64,000 nt of DNA from positions 1,249,001 to 1,313,000 of the forward strand of contig JAOTON010001526.1 of the NCBI GenBank assembly GCA_034440635.1. The letters run 5' to 3'. Position numbers and translations under genes: made by a program. Below are positions 10,501-20,299 of the stretch, one piece after another (the stretch's first letter is position 1; the number at the start of each line of letters is the position of its first letter). The notes beneath the pieces were generated by a model. That model was not told the DNA's origin. It did not search any database and saw nothing but the letters and a program-made list of their open reading frames with translations. The DNA comes from Lepas anatifera (taxonomy: Eukaryota > Arthropoda > Thecostraca > Lepadidae).

Positions 10501-13500
10501 GGGACACGAACACAAAGTGGAGCAAGATCTGGCAGCTAAACCCAAAATTGGCGTATGGTTGTCCAGCAGCAGCAGGTGTAGGAGAGGTGAGACAAATCCG
10601 GCGGAGACACATCCAAGCGTCCGTGATGTGGAAGCTGCTTGTCTGTTAAGTATGTGCTGGTGGAGTGCGCGGATTACGATGTTGAAATCAGCCTCTATAT
10701 GCCGAGCTCAACGCCACTGATGGAGCTCATCGGTGAGTCACTGTAGATATCTCTACGGTTGGAAGTTCCTTAGACAAAGTGTGTTTTAAAGCGGTCTTCT
10801 CGCCTACTCACCGGTCTCCGAGCCATCCAGGTTCCAATATGATATTCCAGGGCTACTAACAACGGCTGGATTTGTTGCCGACTGGTCAGGAGTAAGTGCA
10901 TCGCCTAGGATTTTCGGGGTGGAGAGAGGGAGCGGACCCAACAATGAAAGTCTATGTCCATCCTCTCAAGCTGATCTGTACAAACGGGTTGGAACTGGAA
11001 GAAAGACTGCGCCCTGATCTGGATAGGCGCTTTGGAACTTGAAGAGAGACTGTGAAGTTTCTAGTGCTGTGGAGAGCATGCCATTTGCTACCAAGAGGAG
11101 AGAGAGAGAGGGGGGGGCAGGATCAGAATACCAAAAAGGTAGAGCAAAAACATTGACTCTTCGATCATGAGCGGGTACGTCGCCAAGTCACTCCCAAGGA
11201 AGAAGAAAAGTGATAGACACAGCACTCAGCTTCTCTGTCGTCAACCTGAGAGGCAAAAGAACAAAAACGATGACACACTGTCAACATCGCAGCTGTAGGG
11301 ACGCACTATGACCGTTACAACACTCCGTCTGAAGGCCGATTAGAAAAAGATGAGTTGGCATGCACGCAGTGGGGAGAACAGCGTGATGCAACACCGCCTT
11401 ACTTGTAGCTACTCATGCGGCTCATGCAGCTTACTCGGTGATGGCTTGCGTGCGTCACTTATCTGATATGGACGTCTTTCGTGTCCGCCGGAGGAGGATG
11501 GGAGCAAGGTCAGTGGTGGCGCTCCATTCGTGAGGAAACGGATCAGAGGATGGGATGAGTTGATTGAATGTGTGCCTGGGAGGAGGAGGAGAGGGGAGGC
11601 TACTGACCGTCGGGGGTGCTGGGGGAACAGGTGGGTCCGGAGGGCGTGTCTACGCATTTGTACCCCGGTGCGCAGCGTCTTCTGATGGTGGCGCATGTCT
11701 CCGGTGGCCGGACGGCCGGGACTGGAAGCGGGCCGCAGTTAACGCACCTGCACCGCTGGGTCATGGGTGGAGCGCCTCAGGCAAAAGCCTGCCAACTGAC
11801 TCTACTGGGTAACTGGGGGAGCTCGGAAATTATATTTACACAGGGAGGGTTGAAGGCGAGAATGTGAACTTCAGCAAAGCTTCGGATATCTCATGTGAAC
11901 AGGTACTAGTGCATTCCGTCCAAATGCCGTAACTTGTCTACGGCACTTCGAACAATTATTTGCAGTTATACACATTGGGGCCATATGTACAGGGCTTAAC
12001 AATGTAAAATTGCATCCCCAAAGGTAGCAAGGAGCAATGTGATTGAGGGGGCTTGGTGGCGCAGTCGGCTAGCGCACGCGTTTGACTCGACCACATGACA
12101 CTATGCACGGAGCAAAGTGTCGCGGTAACAGGTCAGAGGCAGGGTCTGTCGCCCTGTCCTAGCCCAAGTCTAATTCCATCCCCTTCTCTGCCCTCGCAGT
12201 ATAACCTTGATGTGGCGAGTCATATAACACCCGGCAAAAAAAACATCGCAAATTTTAAAAAAACATATGATACATTCAGTGCTCGCCGGCTGTTCCACAG
12301 GTATGTGTAGATACATATTTACAGTATGTACATTTTCAAAGAGAGGGAGGAGTTGTTTGTTTTACTTTTGACGCAGACGGGTCCATCTGGCCTGTCCTCG
12401 CAGTTGTAGCCGGGCTGGCAAGGCACCTTCTTGTTGGCACACGTCTCAGGGATCTTGGGTACGACTGCAAATGGTCGCACACGTGTTCCGTTGTCAGCAT
12501 ACAAGTCGGACATACCCCCTGTTTCTGTATAAATGTACAGTATTTACAAACGTGGAGGGGTTACCTCACGCAGGAAGACAGGTCCAACGATGACTCTGGG
12601 TGAACTATCCGTCCGACCAACACACGCTCTATCGTGTGGACGAAATGCTCACCAGTGGATTACTGTATTTACAAATGAGGAAACTGTACTCAATATTATT
12701 GAGTCAATAGAACATGCTGGTACTTAGAAAACAACATTCTGCTGCAATGACTGAAATGGCGTACCTGTTGAAAATTTACTTTGGTAAAACGGTTAAAATT
12801 TTCGAAGCTATCTTTATTTTATACGTTATTTTTGGACATATGCAGGTAGCTATAGCAATTCGTGCTTTTGGAAACGCTTGACATGCCAGATTTGGGATAC
12901 AAATTATTACAGTACATGGATTACAGCATGTGATACAGTTGATACGGAAGACATTCAAGACAGTATTACAATGCTTTGTATGCTGGTTTGATACGACGGA
13001 GTATAAGGGAACACAAGCAGTAATTCATTTGTCTTCACTTCCAATTTCTGAGCTCATAAAAAACTCCATGTAACATCGTGATGTAGCATCAAATTTCCTC
13101 AAAGGAGCGATGTGATGTTCCATGGAAAGTTGCTTTGTAATATATTTACACATATTTACACCGTTTCTATGCATATAAGTACACGCTTGGCAGTATTTTC
13201 GAGATATTTACAGGGATATATAGTTGTTTTTAATGATATTTACAGTCCCGTTACGAAGCTGACTGACCTTTCTCGCAGACGGGGCCATTGCTGGTATCCT
13301 TACAGATGTATCCCTCCTCGCATGGCACCTTCTTATTGGCGCAGGTCTCGGGGGAACTGTAAAGTCAATCCACAATTGGAATTTCGCATATCATCGCATC
13401 AGGCGTGCCACCAGGGTTTGTACAGTGCAAGATAAGACTCGTCTTAAGGACATATTTATATTAAGACGCCTTGCATGATTCGGAATTTGTACACAGTTGC

Positions 13501-16500
13501 TTTCTGGCAGCTGGGACAATGGGTTGCTGTACATGCTTGTGTATGTAGCTGCTTGTTTTGCTATCATGTCCCATCGTGTCTGCATTGTCCGTCCTGTTAA
13601 CGCCTACGAGTTTCAATCTCGTACATATGGCTCGGACGGTTGTAACTGTACACATTTACACAGTTCCGCGCTGAAGTGTTATTCGGACGGATGCGACATT
13701 TGTACAAATTTACATACTCTACGTCGTTGGCATGTTGTGGGGAGTGTGTGAAGGCCTTAAACATGTTGCCACACTGGAGAAGAGGTCAGCACGTCCTCTG
13801 CAGGCGGTTAATCCCGTCTCCTCGCCCGGCAGGGTACCTACTTACGGTATAGTACCACTTCACCAGTCCCTTTCATAAAGTGAGAATTAGTCACGCCGCA
13901 GGACTTCTGCATGTTGTGCGTCCTTGACTCCGAAATGTACAATTATCAGCTAATTTCAGCCCTATCGTATTGGCCTCAGATAGCGAAGCTCTGGAAACAA
14001 TGGCGGAGCAGTGGTGCGTCGGCAGTGACGGCCAAACATCGGGGTCAACTTAAAGGATCTAGCCCACCTGCAATCAATATCCTCTGTCTATGGTTTATGG
14101 AATGATTTTAGATACCTTTCATCTATTCAACGCTTTGTGGCTGGGTAAGCAATGTGGTTAACACCAACTCGTGGTCGGAACCACGCCGGGCGGGGTTCAA
14201 ATCCCACCAAGCGCTGCGCCTTTCCGTATCGCATTTGGTCGGGGGAGCCCTGGGGAAAACTCCCTGTACATCATCTCCCCGCCATCTGTAATTGGGGGAA
14301 CTTAAAGAAAGTATCTGAAGGACTGACAGTATTTTAGATATGTATGCTGTTGGAGGTGAATTAAATAAAACAACTAAGCAAACATGGACTCAGTGAGTCG
14401 GTGCCTCTAAATTCCGCAGGCTGTGGGCCTTGTTCGCATATGTACCGCAAGTTATTGGAGGTCAAGCAAGAAAATACAGCTTATATTTGTACTAAAGCAA
14501 AAATTAAAATGTGGAATGGCAACAGGTCAAGTTTTCATAAACCCATCTCGTTAGAACTCGATAAGCTAGCATGATTAAAATGAAGCACTTAATAATGCTT
14601 CAACTTAACATAAAAATGCCAAAATCTTTTAATATTTTCTTGCTAACGATCACAGTATCAGTACCGTAAGAAAGGAAAGTTAATCTTTCGTATCTGAGAA
14701 CAATGCGTTTGATTGATCGACGAAGCTTGACGCGAAATATAACTGAAGATAAGTCTTCATTTTTGCAAAGAATTCTGCCTGGTTGTCATTCAGTTCACTT
14801 GGGATCTACTGGTTGGATAATACCACTTGTCTAAAACTGATCTCGGCAGCACTATCAACATGCGGGTTAAGTGGCTAAGCCGCCTTTAAGACGCTGAGCT
14901 GCAGATTTACGCAGAGGCTGTCCTTGGTGGCCAAGCCCTTCATCGAATTCAGCCTCCTGCTACGCCGTGGCAATCGAATGACAACTCCTGCATCTGCACG
15001 GCAGCTTCTCATCAGGGTACCGACTCGACTTTTTGCAGCGGCTTGGTGTCTTACGCGGCTGGGCTGCCTGTCAAGGTCACGGATGACCCGTGCTGGGGGT
15101 TCATCCGGTGGGAACGGATGCTGGGACCGGTCTGACCGGCCCCCCCAGCGGCAGACTCTGCTGCCATGAGGCATGCGGCGCCGACAGCACCGGCTGGTGC
15201 GGATCACGAGATCGCCGCCCCCACCTCTTCCCCCTTGCTCACCCCCGTCGGCGGCCGAACCGGCCGCCGGATTAGCGTCTGTGCAGAGTCGTAATGGAGC
15301 CGCCGCGTCGACCAGCGGTTTTGGTGACAAGGTCATCATGCCATTGCAGCCGTCAACTGACCTCCACTGCCGCTCAAGGCATGCTGTGGCGTCTTAGCGA
15401 GCCGCGGGGCCGGCCAATCTCTTGGAGGTGTGTCGGGGCACAGCCGGTCGGATTACTGAGCTGGATGCTACCATTAGGCCCCCCGCCCCGCAACGGCGTC
15501 TTGTCAGCATTGCGCACCACGCTAGAATATCGATATCGGCACATGCGATGATGCTGATGTTAGGGGTTTTCCGCAATTTATGACCTTCAGACCAGCCCAC
15601 CGGCACAGGTGGTTCGAAATTGGCTGAGGGGGTGATTTCACCGAGCTCTGGAGATAGAGGCGGAGGCAGCTGAGCGGAGGATCCTGAGCTTTGGTTGGAA
15701 ACTGACATTCACGCTCAACAGCGGGAGGTAGGCAATACCGTAGAAGTGAATATAACTGTAATTATCTACACTTGACTCGAATTGAACCTGGGTTTCTTAT
15801 AATCTGAATGAAATGACCAATGTGGTGCCACGTATGGTTCATGGCGCTATAGCTCAGCATATTCTGACCAGCCTCAGGCAAATTCAGGGCTCTATATTAT
15901 CTCACACTGAGTGTTATTTCAAGCGGGCGGTAAGGCAATGGCGATCATTTGCGCTTGATCCTCAGGAGGTATCCGGGATTTACCGGCATTTCTTTTCATT
16001 GCGGTCGAAAAATAATTATCCTGTCAGCCACAGTAATCAGGCAGAGTGTCATCCAGACGAAAGTAAAGGCTTAAGCATAGGAATTATAGAATTACTGGAA
16101 TTGCTCCTGCTGTATAATATGCGAAAGGCGATTTGTGGCGTGCCCTTGATATGTTGATGTTATCAACCTTGCTGGGCTGCTAAAGAAACAAATAATAATA
16201 TCCGATGTTCTGGGAAAGGCCGAGTGTGGGGGTGAGCTCCAAACGTGCGGGAAAAGTGGTTCAAAATGTACACAAATAGGCAACAATGAAAGAAGTGAAC
16301 TGTGACCTAGTCGCTGTATGGTTACTACAGGGCTGTTAGAGGTGCAATAGTTGTGATGGTGATGTGAAAACTACAAAATATACATAGTGATTCTCAGCGT
16401 GGGTATACAAAATTGGCATGATCGAAATCTCGGACAGAAACTTCGTTTAGCCAGCAATTCACGTCAAAGCGATCTTTGACTTATCTCCTCCGTGATTTCG

Positions 16501-19500
16501 ATCCCGATCGCTAGTGTTAGGTGGAATATGACGCCTTTCTAGGTCTTGAACTGAGCCATCAGGAGCGTAGAGCATACCAAAAAGCCTGATGGCAAACTTC
16601 CTTTATCTTAAAACTTTCCCATCAAGGAGCAACAGCGATACATAAGAGCACTGCTCTCACACACGGCCTGCCTGCTTCGAGCTCAAGGGCTGCGCTCAGC
16701 TCTTTGTTGGTAACTGCAACCGATGCGGGGCCGGCGGCAGCGTAACCTGACATCAAATTTCCCCGTGAATAATGAGTTATATGATGAATGTAATGCAAAA
16801 CCAGGTTCTTTTGGTAAGCTTTGTGACCTGGCTATCACAGTTCAAACCCAATGATAAAGGTGCTACTTTCCCTTTACGCCTGTCTTTTTCTTACTTGGCA
16901 CACAGATGGGGCCGTCAGCGGTGTCCTCGCACTTCTCAGTCCTGGGGTTGCACGGCTCTTTCTTGTTTTTGCAGTTCTCACCTGAGAAAAACACGTAAGG
17001 TCAGCTGTAGCAGGAATCGCTTTTTGACCAGAAGATCATAGCTGACTTTGAAAGGCGTTATGATGAGCTGCCCCGTCAGCTTGCATGAGATGGTTAACAC
17101 CTTTGGCTTAATACCTCAAGCAAAAGAAGAGGAATAAGAAAGGTGATTAATAGTCTTGTCGGAACGGATGGAAGCCTCTGACAAAATGAAGGGTCTTAAT
17201 TCGAGACGGCCTACTTCCAGCCAATGTTTCTCAATTCAGCACTGAACCTGAAGCAGATTTGCTTTGTAATTCACTCTGATCCGCGTGAGCCAAGTAATCA
17301 CGTGCTGTCAAAAACAGGAAATTGGCGGCCGGATACATCTGGGAGTGGAGCGTCGTTGGTGGCCCTCACCACGTTACCGGCTGCAATCCCACTACTATTT
17401 TACTGAGAACCCAAGCGCTGTGAAGGTCCTGAATATCCCAGTCAGGCCGCGGATAAGCGCAACTTTCGTATAAATAAAAAGTTCGTGGAATAAGTATAGG
17501 AAGGACCATCCGACATTATTTCTATGACTCACAGGGGTTTTCGTTTTTTTTTTTGCTCCGCAATATGTTATAATCCGCCCAAAGAAACGTTTGAAACTGT
17601 AACTCTCGTACTCGGACTTTCCTCATCTGAAATGAATGGTACTGAATATATGTGCTCTTTGAACGACAGAAACACAGGCTAAGCGTGGGGTTTTCCTAAT
17701 TATATGCTGTGAGGAGGCGGGGATGTGGGGCTCCACTCACGCTCGCGGCACTCTGGTCCGGCGTCGGTGTCGACGCAGTAGTGCGTCGGCGGGCACGGCT
17801 CCAGCTTGTTGGCGCATGATTCGTCTGAAACAGTCGATAGCCAGAGTCAAATATTACCCATGAAACCATGGCCGGCCCTGGTTCCCCGTCTGAGGGACGC
17901 TACTGTGAAGAGTTTCGTGTTACACACTGCCTGGGAAAACACTCAATCTGAACAGTGTTCTGATTTAGACGTATCCAAGGCAAGTAAGGAAGTAATATGT
18001 TTAAGACTTTCAAGAACCTGCCGTAGAAATGTCTTTTACGAAATCATGAATAAGTGTTAGCAATCATTTAGATATTTTCAATGCATTCATAAATGCGTTC
18101 AGTGAATTTAAATAATTTGTACAATATCACGATATATACAATTCTTAAAGAGTTGATTTCATAAAAACTGATATAACAAAAAGAAAGTTTTAAAACTATT
18201 GTATTCCAAAAAGTATGAATTGTATTCATGATAGTTTGTGTCAAGTGAAAAACACAAATTTAATAAAATGATAATTTAACAATTAAAACCTATTTCAACA
18301 TAGATATGTTTTACTTAGAACAAGTCAGTTAAGAAGATCTAAATGTGTCAGGGTTAGTTTATGAATCTATCTAGAACAATCAGAAAATGATGTCATTATC
18401 AGTTATTAGGCTCCCTTTAAATAAGCAATGAACCAGATTATAAACAGTGACTTACATGACAATCGTGAGAGTGGCTACAACACATCGAATGTACATACGT
18501 TCGAACTTTGAATGTTTTTCGAGTTTGGATGAATTCAAACGTTGCAGCCGCAGTGCACCCGGTCCCACACAATTGCAGATTATGGTTACTCACTGGGCAC
18601 GCAGACCTTCTGAATCTCACAGCTGTGACGGGGCGGGCACTGCTTGTCACACACTGGAAATGAAGGCAAACAGTGGTTAAGACAAACCCGCAGTCATCAC
18701 ACATTCCCTTTGACAGTGGAGAACGCAAATCTACTGCACCACTTGGACGTGCATCAGCTAACAATAAAAACCTTTGGTGTATCAGCCCAGAAGGGCACTC
18801 GCTCTTTGATTCACTTTCCGCTTCACTATACATTTGTTTACATATTATTGTAGGCCCTGGGCGTAATCATTCAAGGCTAAAATAGATATCACAGTGCATT
18901 TAGTCTGACAGGCAGAAACAAAACACAATGTTTGGTGTTGTGTATTTTTAACATAATTTCGCCCTCTTGTGTATGAATAATAATCTCATATTAGCTTGAA
19001 TTTAAACACCTCGTTTTTAATATTGCTATTCAAAACAGCTATCTGGCCTCAGAGATTTAAGAAACAAAATAAGAATGAACTTCAAGTCCTGGGCTGCACC
19101 CTGCACTTTGCATTGATACATATCAACGATGGCTCTTCTGACCACGGATAAGTGAGCAACGGAGACATTCTATTTCAAATCCCCAAGCAGAGAATACATG
19201 GTTCTTATGATGCCGTGATGTGCATCTAGCTTGGAAACAGAAACACAGTGGAATAGCGCTGTTTCTTAAGCTTTTGTTCAGTTTTTGTTGAGGCAGGAGA
19301 GATTGAGGAACAGGTCTGTCCCGCCGTTCAAGCGCGCTGACATTTTGTCATATTTCTAGGCCCGGAGAGTTTGACTAAAACAACGGCTTTAGTAATGAAT
19401 TGCAACGTTTCTTTTCCGAGAATATTAAGCTGAATATTGCTAGACAAATTAAGGCTTCGAAACTGTACCAACTGACAGTGTAAGCAATGCTTCATTTTCT

Positions 19501-19731
19501 ACCAACCTTTGATCGCACAGGGCGCAGAGTACGGATGACTTTCAGACAGCTAGTAAAAAAGGATGCATGGTAGACAATCTCAATGTGTGTAGTAGATGGC
19601 TTCGGGGGGGGGGGCGGACTCTGACCTGGCTCAGCCGGCGGTGGCAGGTAGGAGCATGGTGGTGGGCTGTAGTCGTACCTCTGCTGGGCGGACGCCACGG
19701 CCGCCAGGGCCAGAAGAACCAGTGCACGCAT
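7421..19731 (-). CDS. Secreted cysteine-rich protein with tandem four-Cys modules, spliced
   Basis: Proposed coding join on the minus strand: 19,731-19,626, 18,653-18,594, 17,824-17,741, 16,981-16,895, 12,464-12,366, 11,721-11,608, 9,193-9,107, 8,554-8,468, 8,120-7,788, 7,503-7,421. A cassette at 13,356-13,268 is left out because it breaks the frame. All junctions are GT-AG and phase 1, and the join gives 379 residues and a stop. Residues 1-16 form a signal peptide (MRALVLLALAAVASAQ), followed by a short Tyr/Pro-rich segment. Twelve modules follow, mostly C-x6-C-x5-C-x8-C with a G-P before the last Cys. The final four are C-x4-C-x5-C-x8-C. The spacing resembles follistatin N-terminal-like (FOLN) repeats. 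An extracellular matrix, cuticle or inhibitor role is inference, and no enzyme motif or transmembrane segment is seen. I cannot name an ortholog. Confidence 0.85.
7788..8120 (-). CDS. Exon 10: four fused four-Cys modules
   Basis: This is the largest exon (333 bases, residues 243-352). It contains four modules without introns between them. The first is C-x6-C-x5-C-x8-C (PETCENKRRKC, then CEDRPTGPKC). The next three are C-x4-C-x5-C-x8-C. Links such as LPDRK and VPDVPS separate them. The acceptor is CCACAG and the donor G|GTAAGTA. Other modules each have their own exon, so either introns were lost here or the single-exon modules arose later by duplication. Confidence 0.9.
8468..8554 (-). CDS. 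Exon 9: one four-Cys module
   Basis: An 87-base phase 1-1 exon encodes one module, PETCATKVRACRTGYKC then EDRPSGPTCIR. The acceptor is CCCCAG and the donor A|GTAAGTG. It is nearly a paralogue of exon 8 (same length, same C-x6-C-x5-C-x8-C), which points to a recent tandem exon duplication. Confidence 0.88.
9107..9193 (-). CDS. Exon 8: one four-Cys module
   Basis: An 87-base phase 1-1 exon encodes PETCATKKEACRAGFKC then EDRATGPVCVK. The acceptor is CGGCAG and the donor A|GTGAGTA. The flanking intron towards exon 7 is 2.4 kb, with no further module found in it. Confidence 0.88.
11608..11721 (-). CDS. Exon 7: four-Cys module with Pro/Ser-rich tail
   Basis: A 114-base exon (residues 147-183) starts after TTCCAG with PAVRPPETC. 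It continues through one module with a shortened first loop (C-x5-C-x5-C-x8-C) and ends SPSTPDG before G|GTCAGTA. The additional Pro/Ser stretch probably makes a flexible linker. Confidence 0.85.
12049..12240 (+). mobile_element. tRNA-derived SINE (type 1) in intron
   Basis: It has a good A box (TGGCGCAGTCGG), a degraded B box, and the body GGGTCTGTCGCCCTGTCC matching the copy at 1,156. It lies antisense in the intron between exons 6 and 7. Confidence 0.7.
12316..13244. promoter_or_regulatory. Cluster of TATTTACA octamers around exon 6
   Basis: Exact TATTTACA occurs at 12,316, 12,541, 12,666, 13,143, 13,153, 13,205 and 13,237, plus 11,833 outside the cluster. The word matches a FoxA-type forkhead core (TATTTAC). 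On the transcribed strand it is UGUAAAUA, a Pumilio-type UGUANAUA site. Seven exact octamers in 930 bases is far above chance even in AT-rich DNA. Function is inferred. Confidence 0.35.
12366..12464 (-). CDS. Exon 6: one four-Cys module
   Basis: A 99-base phase 1-1 exon encodes VPKIPETCANKKVPC, then a module ending CEDRPDGPVCVK. The acceptor is TTGCAG. The donor A|GTAAAAC is weaker than the others in the gene. TATTTACA octamers lie on both sides. A SINE sits in the next intron. Confidence 0.87.
13268..13356 (-). pseudogene. Exon 5 cassette: intact splice sites but out of frame
   Basis: The sequence after TTACAG encodes a typical module (ETCANKKVPC, then GYICKDTSNGPVC) and has a good donor G|GTCAGTC. 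The length is 89 bases, and every other internal exon is divisible by three. The entry reads TT then five C before GAG, where exons 8, 9 and 10 have TTCCN before GAG, so there are two extra bases. Splicing it in shifts the frame. Either the C run is an assembly error and this is a real thirteenth module, or the exon is dying and skipped. Skipping keeps the frame. Confidence 0.6.
14141..14300 (+). mobile_element. Possible tRNA-headed SINE
   Basis: A B-box-like GGGTTCAAATCCC (about 14,193) lies downstream of an A-box-like GCAATGTGGTTAACACC. The body does not match the other SINEs here. No target duplication was found. Confidence 0.4.
14900..15710. other. GC-rich block within intron 4, unidentified
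   Basis: A sharply bounded GC-rich, CpG-rich stretch lies in an otherwise AT-rich intron. Overlapping frames on both strands are open because of composition, and none shows a recognisable domain or splice-consistent exon. It may be an inserted retroelement piece. No module of the Cys-rich protein was found between 13,360 and 16,890. Confidence 0.4.
16770..16876. mobile_element. MITE family M, 3' fragment beside exon 4
   Basis: AAAGGTGCTACTTTCCCTTTA matches the right terminus of the family (reverse complement of TTAAAGGGAATGTG) with two changes, preceded by the family's GGCTATCACAGTT segment. It ends 19 bases from the donor side of exon 4. Confidence 0.65.
16895..16981 (-). CDS. Exon 4: one four-Cys module
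   Basis: An 87-base phase 1-1 exon encodes RENCKNKKEPC, then CEDTADGPICVP (C-x6-C-x6-C-x8-C). The acceptor is TCTCAG and the donor A|GTAAGAA. Nineteen bases past its end a MITE remnant begins, so the 3' splice neighbourhood has been remodelled by a transposon. Confidence 0.87.
17741..17824 (-). CDS. Exon 3: one four-Cys module
   Basis: An 84-base phase 1-1 exon encodes ESCANKLEPCPPTHYC, then VDTDAGPECRE, with canonical C-x6-C-x5-C-x8-C spacing. The acceptor is TTTCAG and the donor C|GTGAGTG. The long intron upstream (17,825-18,593) is AT-rich with no further module seen. Confidence 0.87.
18594..18653 (-). CDS. Exon 2: short four-Cys module
   Basis: A 60-base phase 1-1 exon encodes CDKQCPPRHSC then EIQKVCVP, with loops x3, x5 and x5. 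It is shorter than the other modules and lacks the Gly-Pro before the last Cys. The acceptor is TTCCAG and the donor A|GTGAGTA. Confidence 0.8.
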
Positions 19732-19737
19732 GACGGC
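19626..19737 (-). CDS. Exon 1: start codon, signal peptide and Pro/Tyr-rich N-terminus
   Basis: The acceptor TTGCAG (19,738-19,743) precedes GCCGTC and the ATG at 19,731, which has G at -3. Coding residues 1-35 are a hydrophobic signal peptide (cleavage likely after ASA or AQ), then QQRYDYSPPPC and a Pro-rich end. The donor CAG|GTCAGAG is followed at once by a C-rich run. An upstream in-frame ATG at 19,767 lies before the acceptor and is probably intronic. Confidence 0.82.
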
Positions 19738-19755
19738 CTGCAACAGAGCCGAAGC

Positions 19756-19850
19756 ACGCGTCAGCACCGTGTCAGGTCAGCGCCTCAGCGCCGGGTCAGG
19801 TCAGCACCTCAGCGCCGGGTCAGATCAGCACCTCAGCACCAGCGCCTCTC
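19756..19850. repeat. Short tandem repeat, about 24 bp unit
   Basis: Three to four imperfect copies of CAGCACCTCAGCGCCGGGTC lie within the first intron of the cysteine-rich gene, 30-120 bases upstream of its signal-peptide exon. It is GC-rich and non-coding. Confidence 0.6.
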
Positions 19851-20053
19851 GCAGCCACAGCTACTGCGACGCTGAGGAGCTACACGGAGCTGACGCACTC
19901 AGCACAAACCTAGTGCCAGACTCCTGGCAGCGCGCGCACGCAGGCCACATCACCCATCGACACGATCCACGACCAAAAACCACCGCGGCGACCACCGAGG
20001 CCGCGCGGCACGTCCCCTGACAGCCAGGCAGCCAAGCCACAGACAGCACTGAC

Positions 20054-20090
20054 CAGTAGGGCTTCGAGCCGGTGAAAGTGAAGAAGTACC
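20054..20090 (-). other. Predicted 5' untranslated exon
   Basis: The TATA box at 20,113-20,120 predicts a start near 20,090. A donor CTG|GTCAGTG at 20,054/20,053 can splice to the acceptor at 19,738, placing the ATG in the second exon. The start site is approximate. Confidence 0.5.
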
Positions 20091-20112
20091 CTCTTGCTGG
20101 GTGCGTCTGTGT

Positions 20113-20120
20113 CTTTTATA
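20113..20120 (-). promoter_or_regulatory. TATA box of the cysteine-rich gene
   Basis: The minus strand has TATAAAAG in a GC-rich context, about 390 bases upstream of the signal-peptide ATG and about 60 bases before a usable donor. TATA promoters are common for highly, tissue-specifically expressed secreted proteins, which would fit. Confidence 0.6.
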
Positions 20121-20299
20121 GCGGAGGGAGGGACCGAGAACTGGTTGTCGTCGACGCCGCCTCGCCTGCCTCCCGATTCGGGGAAGGGTTCAGGGCGCGG
20201 GGGTGGGGGGCTGCTGTTGCCCGTCTTGGAGGACAACCGGATTGATCACTGCCTGACACTAGCTCAAATGAAAATTATATCGCCTCGTTGGTGACATAT

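Noticed and set aside
14875..15339. 154-codon minus-strand gene in the GC-rich block
   Set aside because: Arg/Gly/Pro-rich composition with opposite-strand frames equally open, and no domain.
19732..19767. Upstream ATG extending the signal peptide by 12 residues
   Set aside because: A consensus acceptor (TTGCAG) lies between this ATG and the signal peptide, so the extension is probably intronic.
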